DNA of 64,000 nucleotides from Variovorax sp. EL159 (GTDB lineage Bacteria > Pseudomonadota > Gammaproteobacteria > Burkholderiales > Burkholderiaceae_C), in assembly GCF_900100965.1 (NCBI RefSeq), contig NZ_FMUJ01000001.1, positions 854,272 to 918,271 on the forward strand, read 5' to 3'. The notes beneath the pieces are model-generated. The model searched no databases. It was not told the origin of the DNA and saw nothing but the letters and a program-made list of their open reading frames with translations. The position numbers and the translations under genes are program-made. Positions 38,184-48,319 of this stretch are shown here, one piece after another. How positions within the stretch are numbered: position 1 is the first letter of the stretch; each line of letters opens with the position of its first letter.

Positions 38184-39110
38184 CTACAGCAGCTCGATGC
38201 CGGGCAGGCTCTTGAAGCAGCTCTCGCGCGTGATGCGCACGAAGTCCGCAAGCCAGGGCTGGCCCGACGTGGCCTGCGTGCAGGCCATGTAGAGCCGGCC
38301 CGTCAGCCCCCTGGCGCCGACGCGGCGCGCCGTGACGTAGCCGCGGTCCAGGTAGTTCTGCACCGCCCAGAGCGGCAGCGTGGCCACGCCACGCCCGCTG
38401 GCCACCAGTTGCAGCATCGCCACCGTGAGTTCGGTGGTGCGTCGGTGCGCGGGCGTCACGCCGGCGGGCAGCAGCACCTGCCGCACGATGTCGAGCATCT
38501 CGTCGGGCACGGGGTAGGTGATGAGCGTCTGGTCGGCAAAGTGCCTTGCCGTGAGGTGCGCCTTGGCCGTCAGCGGATGGTCGTTGGCCAGCAGCGCCAT
38601 GATCTCGAAGCGGAACAGTGCGTGGTAGTCGACCGTTTCGTCGGGGTCCTGCTCCGACACGATCGCCACTTCGGCGCGGTTCTGCATCACCAGCGCGATC
38701 GGATCGGGATGGAAGCCCGAGACGATGTCGAGTTCGATCTCGGGCCAGCGCTGGCGAAAGGCATCCATGGCTGGCATCAGCCAGTCGAAGCAGGTGTGGC
38801 ACTCGACCACGATGCGCAGTTGGCCGCTGCGCCCCAGCGCGAGCCGCGCCACGTCGCGCTCGGCTTCTTCGATCAACGGCAGGGCGGTGTCGGCCAGTTG
38901 CAGCAGCCGCAGCCCGGTGGTGCTGAACTGCGGCGGCACCGACTTGCGCTCGAAGAGCTGCGCGCCATAGCGGTCTTCGAGCAGCTTGATCTGGTGCGAC
39001 AGCGCCGACTGCGTGAGGTTGAGCAGTTGCGCGGCACGCACCAGGCTGCCGGTGTCGCGCAGCGCGACGAGTGTGCGCAGGTGGCGTATTTCAAGGATCG
39101 ATTGCGACAT
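38184..39110 (-). CDS. metR: LysR regulator of methionine synthesis, MetR
   Basis: A 308-residue LysR protein, helix-turn-helix at about residues 15-50. It is divergent from metE with an exact MetR box between them, the classic layout. Homocysteine is the known coregulator of this family. The start at 39110 puts the DNA-binding domain in its usual place; the frame is open to 39146, which would run across the MetR box. Confidence 0.9.
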   Translation of the reverse strand: MSQSILEIRHLRTLVALRDTGSLVRAAQLLNLTQSALSHQIKLLEDRYGAQLFERKSVPPQFSTTGLRLLQLADTALPLIEEAERDVARLALGRSGQLRIVVECHTCFDWLMPAMDAFRQRWPEIELDIVSGFHPDPIALVMQNRAEVAIVSEQDPDETVDYHALFRFEIMALLANDHPLTAKAHLTARHFADQTLITYPVPDEMLDIVRQVLLPAGVTPAHRRTTELTVAMLQLVASGRGVATLPLWAVQNYLDRGYVTARRVGARGLTGRLYMACTQATSGQPWLADFVRITRESCFKSLPGIELL

Positions 39111-39120
39111 GAAGGCAACG

Positions 39121-39133
39121 TGAAAATGATTCA
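39121..39133. promoter_or_regulatory. MetR binding box
   Basis: TGAAAATGATTCA matches the MetR consensus TGAA-N5-TTCA exactly, with T at the central position. It is 11 bases upstream of the metR start codon and about 90 upstream of the chosen metE start, so it can serve both genes. Confidence 0.8.
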
Positions 39134-39153
39134 AGCGAATGGGCAAAAGGTTT

Positions 39154-39177
39154 CGTTTGAATCATATGCCTCAAACG
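39154..39177. promoter_or_regulatory. partial palindrome upstream of metE
   Basis: A 24-base sequence with arms CGTTTGA and TCAAACG and a CATATG centre; 20 of 24 positions are self-complementary. It lies 21 bases after the MetR box, where a second, weaker MetR site would be expected. Confidence 0.4.
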
Positions 39178-39222
39178 CCGACCATCGTGGATTCCCAAGA
39201 TCAGCGACCGGATTACCTGCAA

Positions 39223-41568
39223 ATGACCACCCGTACCCACACCCTCGGCTTTCCGCGCATGGGCGCCAACCGGGAACTGAAGTTCGCCCTCGAAAAGCAC
39301 TGGCGCGGCGAGATCGACCGCGCCGCGCTCGAAGCTGTCGGCGAGACGCTGCGCGCGCGCCACTGGCAGGCCCAGCGCGATGCGGGGCTCGACTTCGTCA
39401 CCGTGGGCGACTTCGCCTACTACGACCACGTGGCCAATCACATCCAGCTGCTCGGCTGCGAGCCGGCGCGTTTCGACTTCAAGGGCGACGAGCCTGAGCT
39501 TTCGCGTTACTTCAAGATGGCGCGCGGCGTGGAAGACGAAGTGGGCCACGTGCACGATGCCAACTGCAACCACGGCGCCGAAGGCACTTTCGCGCTGGAG
39601 ATGACCAAGTGGTTCGACACCAACTACCACTACCTCGTGCCCGAGTTCAAGGCCGACACGCAGTTCAAGCTCGCGTCGTCGCGCCTGTTCGATGAAGTGG
39701 CGCAGGCGCAGCAGGCCGGCCACGCCGTCAAGGCCGTGCTGCTCGGGCCATTGAGCTTCCTGTACCTGGGCAAGGAAAAGCAGGCGGGCTTCGACCGCTT
39801 CTCGCTGCTCGATGCGCTGTTGCCCGTTTACGAGCAGGTGCTCACGCGGCTGAAGCAGCAGGGCGTGGAATGGGTGCAGATCGACGAGCCCATCCTCGGC
39901 CTCGACCTGCCCGAAGCGTGGCGCAATGCCTTCGAGCGCGCTTATTGGCAGCTCGCCCGCAGCGCACCCAAGCTGCTGCTGGCCACGTACTTCTCGCCGC
40001 TGTCCGAGAACCTGCGCCTGGCCTGCCAGTTGCCGGTGGCGGGCCTGCATGTGGACGCGGTGCGCGCGCCGCAGGAGCTGACCGGCGTGGCCGACTGGCT
40101 GCCCGCGCACAAGGTGCTGTCGGTGGGCGTGGTCGATGGCCGCAACATCTGGCGCACCGACGTCGATGCGGCGCTGGCCAAGCTCAAGCCCGTCGTCGAA
40201 AAGCACAAGGGCGAACTCTGGATCGCGCCGTCGTGCTCGCTGCTGCATGTGCCTTTCAGCCTGGCGGCAGAAACGAAGCTCGACACCGAGCTGAAGTCGT
40301 GGCTCGCCTTCGCGATCGAAAAGCTCGATGAGCTGCGCGTGCTGCGCGCGGAGGTCGATGGCAACGAGGCCTCGGTCGCCAATGAGCTGGCCGTGAGCCG
40401 CGCGTCGGTGGCCGCCCGCCGCGCCAGCCCGCGCGTGCACCGCGCCGAAGTGGCGCTGCGCCTGGCGCGCAGCGTGGCCGGCGACGATGCGCGCGGGTCG
40501 GCCTTCCCGGCGCGCCAGCAGGTGCAGCGCACGCGCTTCGCGCTGCCTTCGCTGCCCACCACCACCATCGGCTCGTTCCCGCAGACCTCGGACATCCGCG
40601 CCGCGCGTGCCGCCTTCAAGCGCGGCGAGCTCGATGCCGCCGGCTACCGAGAGAAGATGCGCGCCGAGATCGCACTGGCCGTGCGCAAGCAGGAAGAACT
40701 GGGCATCGACGTGCTGGTGCACGGTGAGGCCGAGCGCAACGACATGGTCGAGTACTTCGGCGAACAGCTCGACGGCTTTGCCTTCACCGCCAACGGCTGG
40801 GTGCAGTCGTACGGTTCGCGCTGCGTCAAGCCGCCGGTGATCTTCGGCGACGTGGCGCGCCCCACGGCCATGACGGTCGAATGGACGGCCTATGCGCAGA
40901 GCCTCACCAAGCTGCCGATGAAGGGCATGCTGACCGGCCCGGTCACCATCCTGCAGTGGTCCTTCGTGCGTGACGACCAGCCGCGCGCCACCACCTGCGA
41001 GCAGATCGCCTGGGCGATCCGCGACGAAGTGGTGGACCTCGAAGGCGCGGGCATCGGCATCATCCAGATCGACGAACCCGCCATCCGCGAAGGCCTGCCG
41101 TTGCGCCGTGCCGGCTGGCCCGCGTACCTGGCGTCGGCCACGCGCGCCTTCCGCATCAGTGCCTCGGGCGTGCGCGACGAGACGCAGATCCACACGCACA
41201 TGTGCTATTCGGAGTTCAACGACATCCTGCCGGAGATCGCCGCGATGGACGCCGACGTCATCACCATCGAGACCAGCCGCTCCGACATGGAGCTGCTGCG
41301 CGGCTTCGGTGGCGAGAACAACGCGGGGGGCTTCCGCTACCCGAACGAGATCGGCCCCGGCGTGTACGACATTCACTCGCCGCGCGTGCCGTCGGTCGAC
41401 GAAATCGTTCGCCTGATGCGCAAGGCCGCCGGCGTGGTGCCGCACGAGAACCTCTGGATCAACCCCGACTGCGGCCTCAAGACCCGTGGCTGGCCCGAGA
41501 CCGAGGCGGCGCTGTCGAACATGGTCACGGCCGCGAAGCTGCTGCGCAAGGAACTGGGCTCGGCCTGA
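39223..41568 (+). CDS. metE: cobalamin-independent methionine synthase
   Basis: A 781-residue enzyme that methylates homocysteine using methyltetrahydropteroyl-triglutamate. Zinc ligands are visible as His659 and Cys661 in His-Met-Cys-Tyr-Ser and Cys750 in Asn-Pro-Asp-Cys-Gly. The ATG at 39223 was chosen because the Thr-His-Thr-Leu-Gly-Phe-Pro-Arg start of MetE follows. Upstream starts at 39139 or 39166 would overlap the regulatory palindrome. Single-gene unit under MetR. Confidence 0.95.
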   Translation: MTTRTHTLGFPRMGANRELKFALEKHWRGEIDRAALEAVGETLRARHWQAQRDAGLDFVTVGDFAYYDHVANHIQLLGCEPARFDFKGDEPELSRYFKMARGVEDEVGHVHDANCNHGAEGTFALEMTKWFDTNYHYLVPEFKADTQFKLASSRLFDEVAQAQQAGHAVKAVLLGPLSFLYLGKEKQAGFDRFSLLDALLPVYEQVLTRLKQQGVEWVQIDEPILGLDLPEAWRNAFERAYWQLARSAPKLLLATYFSPLSENLRLACQLPVAGLHVDAVRAPQELTGVADWLPAHKVLSVGVVDGRNIWRTDVDAALAKLKPVVEKHKGELWIAPSCSLLHVPFSLAAETKLDTELKSWLAFAIEKLDELRVLRAEVDGNEASVANELAVSRASVAARRASPRVHRAEVALRLARSVAGDDARGSAFPARQQVQRTRFALPSLPTTTIGSFPQTSDIRAARAAFKRGELDAAGYREKMRAEIALAVRKQEELGIDVLVHGEAERNDMVEYFGEQLDGFAFTANGWVQSYGSRCVKPPVIFGDVARPTAMTVEWTAYAQSLTKLPMKGMLTGPVTILQWSFVRDDQPRATTCEQIAWAIRDEVVDLEGAGIGIIQIDEPAIREGLPLRRAGWPAYLASATRAFRISASGVRDETQIHTHMCYSEFNDILPEIAAMDADVITIETSRSDMELLRGFGGENNAGGFRYPNEIGPGVYDIHSPRVPSVDEIVRLMRKAAGVVPHENLWINPDCGLKTRGWPETEAALSNMVTAAKLLRKELGSA

Positions 41569-41609
41569 CGGGACATCGGGGGGAATGCGGGCAAGCCAAT
41601 AATGGCGCC

Positions 41610-42464
41610 ATGCATTCCCCGACCCGCCTGTCTTCGTTCCGTTTCTCCCTGTTGCTTCTGTTGCTCCTGGCCCCCTTGATGGGCTGGGCGCAAGACCGCG
41701 CGCAAGCCCTGCTGCAATTCGAGGGCGTGCAGACGCGTTACCAGGCCTTCTATGGGCCGGGTGCCGTGGTGCGCGGCGCGCGCGAGCAGCTGGACCCCGA
41801 CGACCAGGCCATTGCGGACAAGGCGCTCAAGGCGTTGGACGTGGCCGCGACACGCGCCTTCGATGTCAAAGCCTCCGTGAGCGCGATCCGGCAGGAAGTG
41901 GCAACGGCCGGCAAGGGCGGCGCCGCACCGAGCCCGCAGGTGCTGGCCGCGGTGGCCCGCCTTGCGCAACTGCGCATCGACTACGCTGCGAAGAACGATG
42001 CCGCCAAATCCGAGTTCATCAACCAGCAACAGGCCCGGCTGACCGATCCCGTGCGCGTCGAACTGCTGGGGCGCATGGCCGTGGCCGAGATGCGCGAAGT
42101 CGACTTCTCGAGCCAGCTGCTGCTGGCTGCGGTCGTCAAGCAACTGGCGCGCGGCAATGGCGGGCAGTTCACCTCGCTGCCGAACAGCACGCTCGATTCG
42201 GCCCTCGACACGCTGTGGTCGCGCGGCGTGACTTCGACGCACGCGCGCAACCTGCTGATCGTGGCGCGCGAGGTCGAACGGCAGGTGACGCTGGTGCTGC
42301 TCTGTGCTCTGCCCGACGAAGACGTGGCTGCATTGCTCGCATGGCGCAACGACCCGCAGGCCGCGGCTGAACGCGAGGCGCTGCTGGGCACCTACCGCGC
42401 CGAAGTCAAGGCGAGCGGCGCGGTGGCGATCCGGACGATGCTGCGCGCCTGGCCGCGCTCTTGA
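41610..42464 (+). CDS. secreted protein of unknown function
   Basis: A 284-residue protein with a strong signal peptide (Leu-rich run at residues 13-21, cleavage near Gly-Trp-Ala-Gln-Asp). The mature part is helical and charged with no motif I recognise. It would be periplasmic. Its 3' end overlaps the convergent XRE regulator by 59 bases, a tail-to-tail overlap that is common in compact genomes. Confidence 0.75.
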   Translation: MHSPTRLSSFRFSLLLLLLLAPLMGWAQDRAQALLQFEGVQTRYQAFYGPGAVVRGAREQLDPDDQAIADKALKALDVAATRAFDVKASVSAIRQEVATAGKGGAAPSPQVLAAVARLAQLRIDYAAKNDAAKSEFINQQQARLTDPVRVELLGRMAVAEMREVDFSSQLLLAAVVKQLARGNGGQFTSLPNSTLDSALDTLWSRGVTSTHARNLLIVAREVERQVTLVLLCALPDEDVAALLAWRNDPQAAAEREALLGTYRAEVKASGAVAIRTMLRAWPRS

Positions 42465-43920
42465 GGCCGGTGGCCCGCGCGGTGCCGTGCTTGTCGGGCG
42501 CTGCGGCATAGGGCATGAAGCGGCTCTGGTTTTCGTCCACGTCGAGTGGCCGGCCCACGAAGGGAAAGGCGCGCTGCGGGCAGGCCTCGCGTTCGCAGAC
42601 CTTGCAGCCTGCGCCGATGGGCGTGGGCACTTCGGGGTCGCGCAGGTCCATGCCCTTGGAATAGACGAGCCGCGTGGCGTGGCTGATGTCGCAGCCCAGG
42701 CCGATCGAGAAAGTCTTGTTGGGTGAGCCGTAGCCGCGATAGCCGTGCGAGACGGTGCGCGCGATCCACAGGTAGGCGCGGCCATCGGGCATGCGCGCGA
42801 GCTGCGTGAGCACGCGGCCCGGCTGCGCGAAGGCCTCGTACACGTTCCACAGCGGGCAGGTGCCGCCGGTCTTCGAGAAGTGAAAGTGCGTGGCCGACTG
42901 CCGCTTCGAGATATTGCCTGCGCGGTCGACGCGAATCAGGAAGAAGGGCACGCCGCGCGCATCGGGCCGCTGCAGCGAGCTCAGGCGGTGGCAGATGGTC
43001 TCGAAGCCCACGCCGAAGCGGCGCGCCAGCTGGTCGATGTCGTAGCGCAGGTGCTCGGCGGTTTCAAGAAACTCGCCATAGGGCAGCAGCAGCGCGGCGG
43101 CGAAGTAGTTGGCAAGGCCGATGCGCGCCAGCGAACGGGCCGTGTCGCTCGAGAGCGGTGCCGCGGCCACCAGTTCATCGAGCATGTCGCCGAGTTCGAA
43201 GAAAGCCAGCTGCGTGGCAAGCTGGAAAGCGTGCTGGCCGGGCTCCAGGTGGGGCGAGAGCCGCAGCACGCGCGAGGCGGGGTCGAAGCGCCGCTGCGCG
43301 CCCGCATCGCCATCTTCGGCGGGCACCACCTGCACGCCGTGCCGCTCCAGCAGCCGGTGCGCGAGGCGGTCGCCGGGGTTGCCCTCGCGCAGCTTCCACT
43401 GCGCGGCGAAGGCTTCGGCTGCATCGTCGAGCGGCGCGATGTGGTTCTGGTGCGCAAAGAAAAAGTCGCGCACTTCCTCGAAGGGCATGGGCCGTGCCTG
43501 CGGCAGGCGGGCGAGGTCGCCGCGGCTGTCGCCGAGTTCGCCGGCCAGGGCTTCGAGCCGCTCCATGGCATCGCGATGGCGCTGGTGCAGCGCCACCAGC
43601 GCACGGCCCACGGCGGGCATCTGCGTGGCCACTTCGCGCAGCTCGGCGAGTGCGACGGCATCGCCGCCGGGGTTGTCGGCCAGCGCCTCGCGCAGGCTGG
43701 CGATGAGGCGCGCTTCTTCGTCTTCTGAAAAAGCCTGGATGTCGACGCCCAGCGTGGCGTGCAACCGCAGCAGCACCGGCACGGTGAGCGGCCGCTGGTT
43801 CTGCTCGATCTGGTTCAGGTAGCTGGGCGACAGGCCGAGCTGCTGCGCGAGCGCGAGCTGGCTCAGGCCGCGCTCTTCGCGCAGGCTGCGCAGGCGCACG
43901 CCCATGAAGGTCTTCTTCAT
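42406..43920 (-). CDS. XRE-family short-chain acyl-responsive regulator
   Basis: A 504-residue regulator: N-terminal XRE helix-turn-helix (about 7-62), a central IrrE/ImmA-like region (about 150-310) and a C-terminal domain with a three-cysteine cluster (Gly-Cys-Lys-Val-Cys-Glu-x-x-x-Cys, about 455). It matches the family known to sense short-chain acyl-CoA and control propionate catabolism (RamB/ScfR-like). The start at 43920 gives the helix-turn-helix at the N-terminus. It is divergent from the methylcitrate operon with repeated TTCGCAA sites between, so it is its probable regulator. Confidence 0.85.
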   Translation of the reverse strand: MKKTFMGVRLRSLREERGLSQLALAQQLGLSPSYLNQIEQNQRPLTVPVLLRLHATLGVDIQAFSEDEEARLIASLREALADNPGGDAVALAELREVATQMPAVGRALVALHQRHRDAMERLEALAGELGDSRGDLARLPQARPMPFEEVRDFFFAHQNHIAPLDDAAEAFAAQWKLREGNPGDRLAHRLLERHGVQVVPAEDGDAGAQRRFDPASRVLRLSPHLEPGQHAFQLATQLAFFELGDMLDELVAAAPLSSDTARSLARIGLANYFAAALLLPYGEFLETAEHLRYDIDQLARRFGVGFETICHRLSSLQRPDARGVPFFLIRVDRAGNISKRQSATHFHFSKTGGTCPLWNVYEAFAQPGRVLTQLARMPDGRAYLWIARTVSHGYRGYGSPNKTFSIGLGCDISHATRLVYSKGMDLRDPEVPTPIGAGCKVCEREACPQRAFPFVGRPLDVDENQSRFMPYAAAPDKHGTARATGLKSAARRAASSGSPPRRSP

Positions 43921-43946
43921 CGTTCGGTCCAGTTCTCTTTTTTGTG

Positions 43947-44040
43947 ATTCGCAGAATTCGCAAATCTGGCGGCAATGCCTTCGCAATCATTCGCCAATTC
44001 AGGCCTTCATTATGGGCACGATCTTGCGTAAATTGCGAAT
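43947..44040. promoter_or_regulatory. cluster of TTCGCAA sites in the divergent promoter region
   Basis: ATTCGCA at 43947-43953, ATTCGCAAAT at 43956-43965, CTTCGCAAT at 43979-43987, ATTCGCC at 43989-43995 and the inverted ATTGCGAAT at 44032-44040. The spacing and repetition look like an operator array for the XRE regulator, controlling itself and the thioesterase-prpC operon. Related TTTGCAAA sites are known for regulators of this family. Confidence 0.5.
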
Positions 44041-44041
44041 C

Positions 44042-44458
44042 ATGCAAAGCACTCGCGGCCGGGTCCGCCTCATCGAAGTGGTGTTCCCCGAACACACCAA
44101 CCACTACGGCACGCTGTTCGGCGGGCAGGCGCTGCAGCTGATGTCGAAGGCTGCCTTTCTCTGCGGCCGGAGCTTCGTGCGCGGCGACGTGGTGATGGCG
44201 CGCTGCGGCGAGGTGCTGTTCCATGCGCCGGTGCGGCTGGGCAGCACGCTGGTGTTCGACACCGAGGTGTCGCGCGTCGGCCGCAGCTCGCTCACGGTGC
44301 GCGTGCGCGGCAGCGTGCAGGACGTGGCCACCGAGGCGCTCTCCTGCGTGCTCGAGGGCGAATTCGAGATGGTGGCGGTCGACGCCACCGGACGCCCGGT
44401 GCGGCTGATGACGCCGTCGCGCCTTCATGACGAAGAAACATTCGAGGAGACCGTATGA
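44042..44458 (+). CDS. acyl-CoA thioesterase, hotdog fold
   Basis: A 138-residue hotdog-fold protein with [11 protein letters not shown] (about residues 19-29), which marks the YciA/BACH thioesterase group. It would release acyl groups from CoA, perhaps relieving propionyl-CoA build-up. Start chosen at 44042; 44012 is a possible alternative. The stop overlaps prpC by four bases (ATGA). Confidence 0.82.
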   Translation: MQSTRGRVRLIEVVFPEHTNHYGTLFGGQALQLMSKAAFLCGRSFVRGDVVMARCGEVLFHAPVRLGSTLVFDTEVSRVGRSSLTVRVRGSVQDVATEALSCVLEGEFEMVAVDATGRPVRLMTPSRLHDEETFEETV

Positions 44459-45624
44459 CCGCAGTGATCGATACCGTGCAAGCCACCCCTGGCTTCAAGC
44501 CGAAGAAATCCGTCGCACTCTCGGGTGTGACCGCGGGCAACACGGCGCTGTGCACCGTGGGCCGCACGGGCAACGACCTGCACTACCGGGGCTACGACAT
44601 CCTCGACATTGCCGACGTCTGCGAGTTCGAGGAGATCGCGCACCTGCTGGTGCACGGCAAGCTGCCGAGCGGCGCCGAGCTGCGTGCGTACAAGGGGCGC
44701 CTGAAGGCGATGCGCGGCCTGCCGGCGAGCGTGAAGGAAGCGCTGGAGCGGCTGCCCGCCAGCGCGCATCCGATGGACGTGATGCGCACGGGCGTCTCGG
44801 CGCTCGGCTGCGTGCTGCCCGAGAAGGACGACCATTCGCTGCCCGGCGCACGCGACATCGCCGACCGGCTGATGGCGTCGCTGGGCTCGATGCTGCTGTA
44901 CTGGTACCACTGGTCGACGCAGGGGCGGCGCATCGAGGTCGAGACGGACGACGACTCCATCGGCGCGCACTTCCTGCATCTGCTGCACGGCCGCGCGCCT
45001 TCCGCGAGCTGGGCGCGTGCGATGCACACCTCGCTCAACCTCTACGCAGAGCATGAGTTCAATGCCTCGACCTTCACCGCGCGCGTGGTGGCGGGCACGG
45101 GGTCGGATGTGTACTCGGCCATCACGGGCGCCATCGGCGCGCTCCGCGGCCCCAAGCATGGCGGCGCGAACGAGGTGGCCTTCGAGATCCAGAAGCGCTA
45201 CGACACGCCCGACGAGGCCGAGGCCGACATTCGCCGCCGCGTGGAAGCCAAGGAGGTCGTCATCGGCTTCGGCCACCCGGTCTACACCGTGTCGGACCCG
45301 CGCAACGTGGTCATCAAGCGCGTGGCGAAGCAGCTGTCGGACGAGGCCGGATCGACCCGCATGTACGACATCGCGGAGCGGCTCGAAACCGTGATGTGGG
45401 ACGCGAAGAAGATGTTCCCGAACCTCGACTGGTTCAGTGCCGTGAGCTATCACATGCTGGGCGTGCCGACCGCGATGTTCACGCCGCTCTTCGTCATCGC
45501 GCGCACCAGCGGCTGGGCCGCGCACATCATCGAGCAGCGACAGGACAACAAGATCATTCGCCCGAGCGCGAACTACACCGGCCCCGAAGACCAGGTCTTC
45601 GTGCCGATCGCACAGCGTCGATAG
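44455..45624 (+). CDS. prpC: 2-methylcitrate synthase
   Basis: A 389-residue citrate-synthase-family enzyme condensing propionyl-CoA with oxaloacetate. Catalytic residues are His235 (Lys-His-Gly-Gly-Ala), His274 (Gly-Phe-Gly-His-Pro) and Asp325. The short length and neighbouring prpD support methylcitrate synthase over the main citrate synthase, which is about 430 residues. It is coupled to the thioesterase gene. Confidence 0.92.
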   Translation: MTAVIDTVQATPGFKPKKSVALSGVTAGNTALCTVGRTGNDLHYRGYDILDIADVCEFEEIAHLLVHGKLPSGAELRAYKGRLKAMRGLPASVKEALERLPASAHPMDVMRTGVSALGCVLPEKDDHSLPGARDIADRLMASLGSMLLYWYHWSTQGRRIEVETDDDSIGAHFLHLLHGRAPSASWARAMHTSLNLYAEHEFNASTFTARVVAGTGSDVYSAITGAIGALRGPKHGGANEVAFEIQKRYDTPDEAEADIRRRVEAKEVVIGFGHPVYTVSDPRNVVIKRVAKQLSDEAGSTRMYDIAERLETVMWDAKKMFPNLDWFSAVSYHMLGVPTAMFTPLFVIARTSGWAAHIIEQRQDNKIIRPSANYTGPEDQVFVPIAQRR

Positions 45625-45740
45625 GACAAATCCCGAGGGCGCGAATGCGCCGGAGGGCGTGCAATGCGCGGTGCCTCGCATCCGTGCGGGCCTGCCATCC
45701 GCGTGCCATCCGTGTGCCATCCACTTTCGGGAACCCCGCC

Positions 45741-46724
45741 ATGAACATCGACCGTCGAAGCTTCTCAGCCCTCGTTCCGGCGCTTGCGCTGGGCGGACTC
45801 GCGCCGCGACTTGCGCGGGCGCAGGCTGCGGCGTTTCCGTCCAAGGCCATCCGCATCGTCTGTCCGTTCGCGCCGGGTGGCGGTTCGGACTTCATCGCGC
45901 GGCTGGCCGCGGCCAAGCTCGGTGAGCGCGTCGGCCAGACGGTGCTGGTGGACAACCGGCCCGGCGCAGGCGGCGTGCTGGGCACCGAGATCGGCGTGAA
46001 GGCCGCGCCCGACGGCTACACGCTGCTGCTGGTGGCGGGCAGCTACACGGTCAACCCGGCGCTCTACAAGCTCAGCTTCGACCCCGTGACCGACATCACG
46101 CCGGTGATACAGCTGTCGCGCGGCGCGTACGTGCTGTGCGTGAACGCGCAGGTGCCGGCACGCACGCTGCAGGAGCTGCTGGCGCTTGCGCGCAAGGACC
46201 CGGGCAAGCTCACCTTTGCATCGAGCGGTGCCGGCGGGCACCTGCATGTGGTGACCGAATACATGTTCGAGATGGCGAAGGTCAAGGCCACGCACGTGCC
46301 CTACAAGGGCACCGGGCCGGCCGTCAACGACCTGCTGGCCGGCAATGTCGACATGCTGTTCGCCGGCACTGAGGCGCTGATGCAGCACGTGAAGTCCGGC
46401 AAGCTGCGCGCGCTGGCCGTGAGCACGGCGAAGCGGCTGCCGGCCTATCCGGACATTCCTTCGGTGGCCGAAAGCGGCTTGCCCGACTACGACGTCGTGG
46501 CCTGGCACGGCCTGGTGGCGCCCAAGGGCGTGCCGCCCGCGGTGCTGGCGCGGCTGAGCAGCGAACTGAATGCGATGCTCCGCGCCAAGGACGTCGAAGA
46601 CCGCCTGGAGCCCACGGGGGTGGGCGCGGCCGGTGGCACGCCGGAAGAATTCGGCACGCTGATCCGCGCCGAGATCACGCGCTACGGCAAGGTGATCCGC
46701 GAGGCCGGCATCAAGGCCGAATGA
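45741..46724 (+). CDS. Bug/TctC-family solute-binding protein 1
   Basis: A 327-residue periplasmic binding protein. The N-terminus has an Arg-Arg pair followed by a hydrophobic run and an Ala-Arg-Ala-Gln end, which could be a Tat or Sec signal. Family motifs Val-Pro-Tyr-Lys-Gly (near 187) and Asp-Asn-Arg-Pro-Gly-Ala-Gly-Gly (near 71) are present. These proteins bind carboxylates. Its place inside the methylcitrate operon suggests a dicarboxylate or tricarboxylate ligand tied to propionate use. No TctA/TctB membrane genes are nearby. Confidence 0.87.
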   Translation: MNIDRRSFSALVPALALGGLAPRLARAQAAAFPSKAIRIVCPFAPGGGSDFIARLAAAKLGERVGQTVLVDNRPGAGGVLGTEIGVKAAPDGYTLLLVAGSYTVNPALYKLSFDPVTDITPVIQLSRGAYVLCVNAQVPARTLQELLALARKDPGKLTFASSGAGGHLHVVTEYMFEMAKVKATHVPYKGTGPAVNDLLAGNVDMLFAGTEALMQHVKSGKLRALAVSTAKRLPAYPDIPSVAESGLPDYDVVAWHGLVAPKGVPPAVLARLSSELNAMLRAKDVEDRLEPTGVGAAGGTPEEFGTLIRAEITRYGKVIREAGIKAE

Positions 46725-46762
46725 CCCCTTTTGTTTTTTGTTTAGAGAGAGACCCAGACCTC

Positions 46763-48217
46763 ATGTCCGCACACATCAGCAACATCCGCCCCGAACCCGA
46801 CCAGGTGCTGGTCGACATCGTCGACTACGTGCTCAACCACCAGCAGATCACCAGCGCACTGGCCTATGAAACCGCGCGCCACTGTCTGATCGACACGCTC
46901 GGCTGCGGCCTGGAAGCGCTCGAATACCCGGCGTGCACCAAGCTGCTCGGGCCGATCGTGCCCGGCACGGTGGTGCCGAACGGCGCCAAGGTGCCCGGCA
47001 CGCCGTACCAGCTCGACCCGGTGCAGGCTGCCTTCAACATCGGCACGATGATCCGCTGGCTCGACTTCAACGACACCTGGCTCGCGGCCGAGTGGGGCCA
47101 TCCGAGCGACAACCTCGGCGGCATCCTGGCCACGGCGGACTGGCTCAGCCGCAATGCGGTGGCGGCAGGGCGCAAGCCGCTGACGATGCGCGACGTGCTC
47201 ACAGGCCTGATCCAGGCGCACGAGATCCAGGGCTGCCTGGCGCTGGAGAACTCGTTCAACAAGGTGGGGCTCGACCACGTGGTGCTGGTCAAGGTGGCAT
47301 CGACCGCGGTGGTGGCGCGCCTGCTGGGGCTCACGCGCGACGAGATCATCAACGCCGTGTCGCTTGCCTGGGTCGATGGACAGAGCCTGCGCACCTACCG
47401 CCATGCGCCCAACACGGGCAGCCGCAAGAGCTGGGCCGCGGGCGACGCCACCAGCCGCGCGGTGCGGCTGGCGCTGATCGCGAAGACGGGCGAGATGGGC
47501 TACACGAGCGTGCTGACCGCCAAGACCTGGGGCTTCTACGACGTGCTGTTCAAGGGACAGCCCTTCAAGTTCCAGCGGCCCTATGGCAGCTACGTGATGG
47601 AGAACGTGCTGTTCAAGATCAGCTTTCCGGCCGAGTTCCATAGCCAGACGGCGGTGGAGGCGGGCATGGCGCTGCACAAGCAACTGGCGCAGGCCGGCAA
47701 GACGGTGGACGACATCAAGCGGGTGACGATTCGCACGCACGAGGCCTGCATTCGCATCATCGACAAGAAGGGGCCGCTCAACAATCCGGCCGACCGCGAC
47801 CACTGCATCCAGTACATGGTGGCGGTCCCGATGATCTTCGGCCGCCTGACGGCTGGCGACTACGAGGACAGCGTGGCGAACGATCCGCGCATCGACGCGC
47901 TGCGCGACAAGATCGTGTGCGTGGAAGACCCGAAGTTCACCGCCGACTACCACGACCCCGAGAAGCGCAGCATCGCCAATGCGCTGACGGTCGAGTTCAA
48001 GGACGGCACGAGCTTCTCGGAGATCGTGGTGGAGTACCCGATCGGCCACAAGCGCCGCCGCGCGGACGGCATCCCGCTGCTCGAAGCCAAGTTCCGGACC
48101 AACCTGGCGCGCCGTTTCGCGCAGAAGCAGCAGCAGGCGATTCTGGATGTGTCGCTCGACGCGAAGAAGCTCGAGGCGATGCCGGTGAACGAGTACGTCG
48201 ACCTGTACACGGCCTGA
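46763..48217 (+). CDS. prpD: 2-methylcitrate dehydratase
   Basis: A 484-residue MmgE/PrpD-family dehydratase converting 2-methylcitrate to 2-methylaconitate. The [12 protein letters not shown] segment (about 110-121) and near full-length agreement with the canonical PrpD pattern make the call firm. The start at 46763 follows an AGAGAGA run. It lies between the two Bug genes. Confidence 0.94.
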   Translation: MSAHISNIRPEPDQVLVDIVDYVLNHQQITSALAYETARHCLIDTLGCGLEALEYPACTKLLGPIVPGTVVPNGAKVPGTPYQLDPVQAAFNIGTMIRWLDFNDTWLAAEWGHPSDNLGGILATADWLSRNAVAAGRKPLTMRDVLTGLIQAHEIQGCLALENSFNKVGLDHVVLVKVASTAVVARLLGLTRDEIINAVSLAWVDGQSLRTYRHAPNTGSRKSWAAGDATSRAVRLALIAKTGEMGYTSVLTAKTWGFYDVLFKGQPFKFQRPYGSYVMENVLFKISFPAEFHSQTAVEAGMALHKQLAQAGKTVDDIKRVTIRTHEACIRIIDKKGPLNNPADRDHCIQYMVAVPMIFGRLTAGDYEDSVANDPRIDALRDKIVCVEDPKFTADYHDPEKRSIANALTVEFKDGTSFSEIVVEYPIGHKRRRADGIPLLEAKFRTNLARRFAQKQQQAILDVSLDAKKLEAMPVNEYVDLYTA

Positions 48218-48319
48218 GGCATGAGCCCTGTGGGTGGCCCTGTCAAAGGGGGCCGTGGCATCATGAAAAAGTACGGTTCGCCGTGCTTCTTCACAGCCAC
48301 TACAACACAGGAGAACAAG

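Noticed and set aside
39091..41445. 784-codon minus-strand frame over metE
   Set aside because: Antisense of a gene with a firm identity; no recognisable domain.
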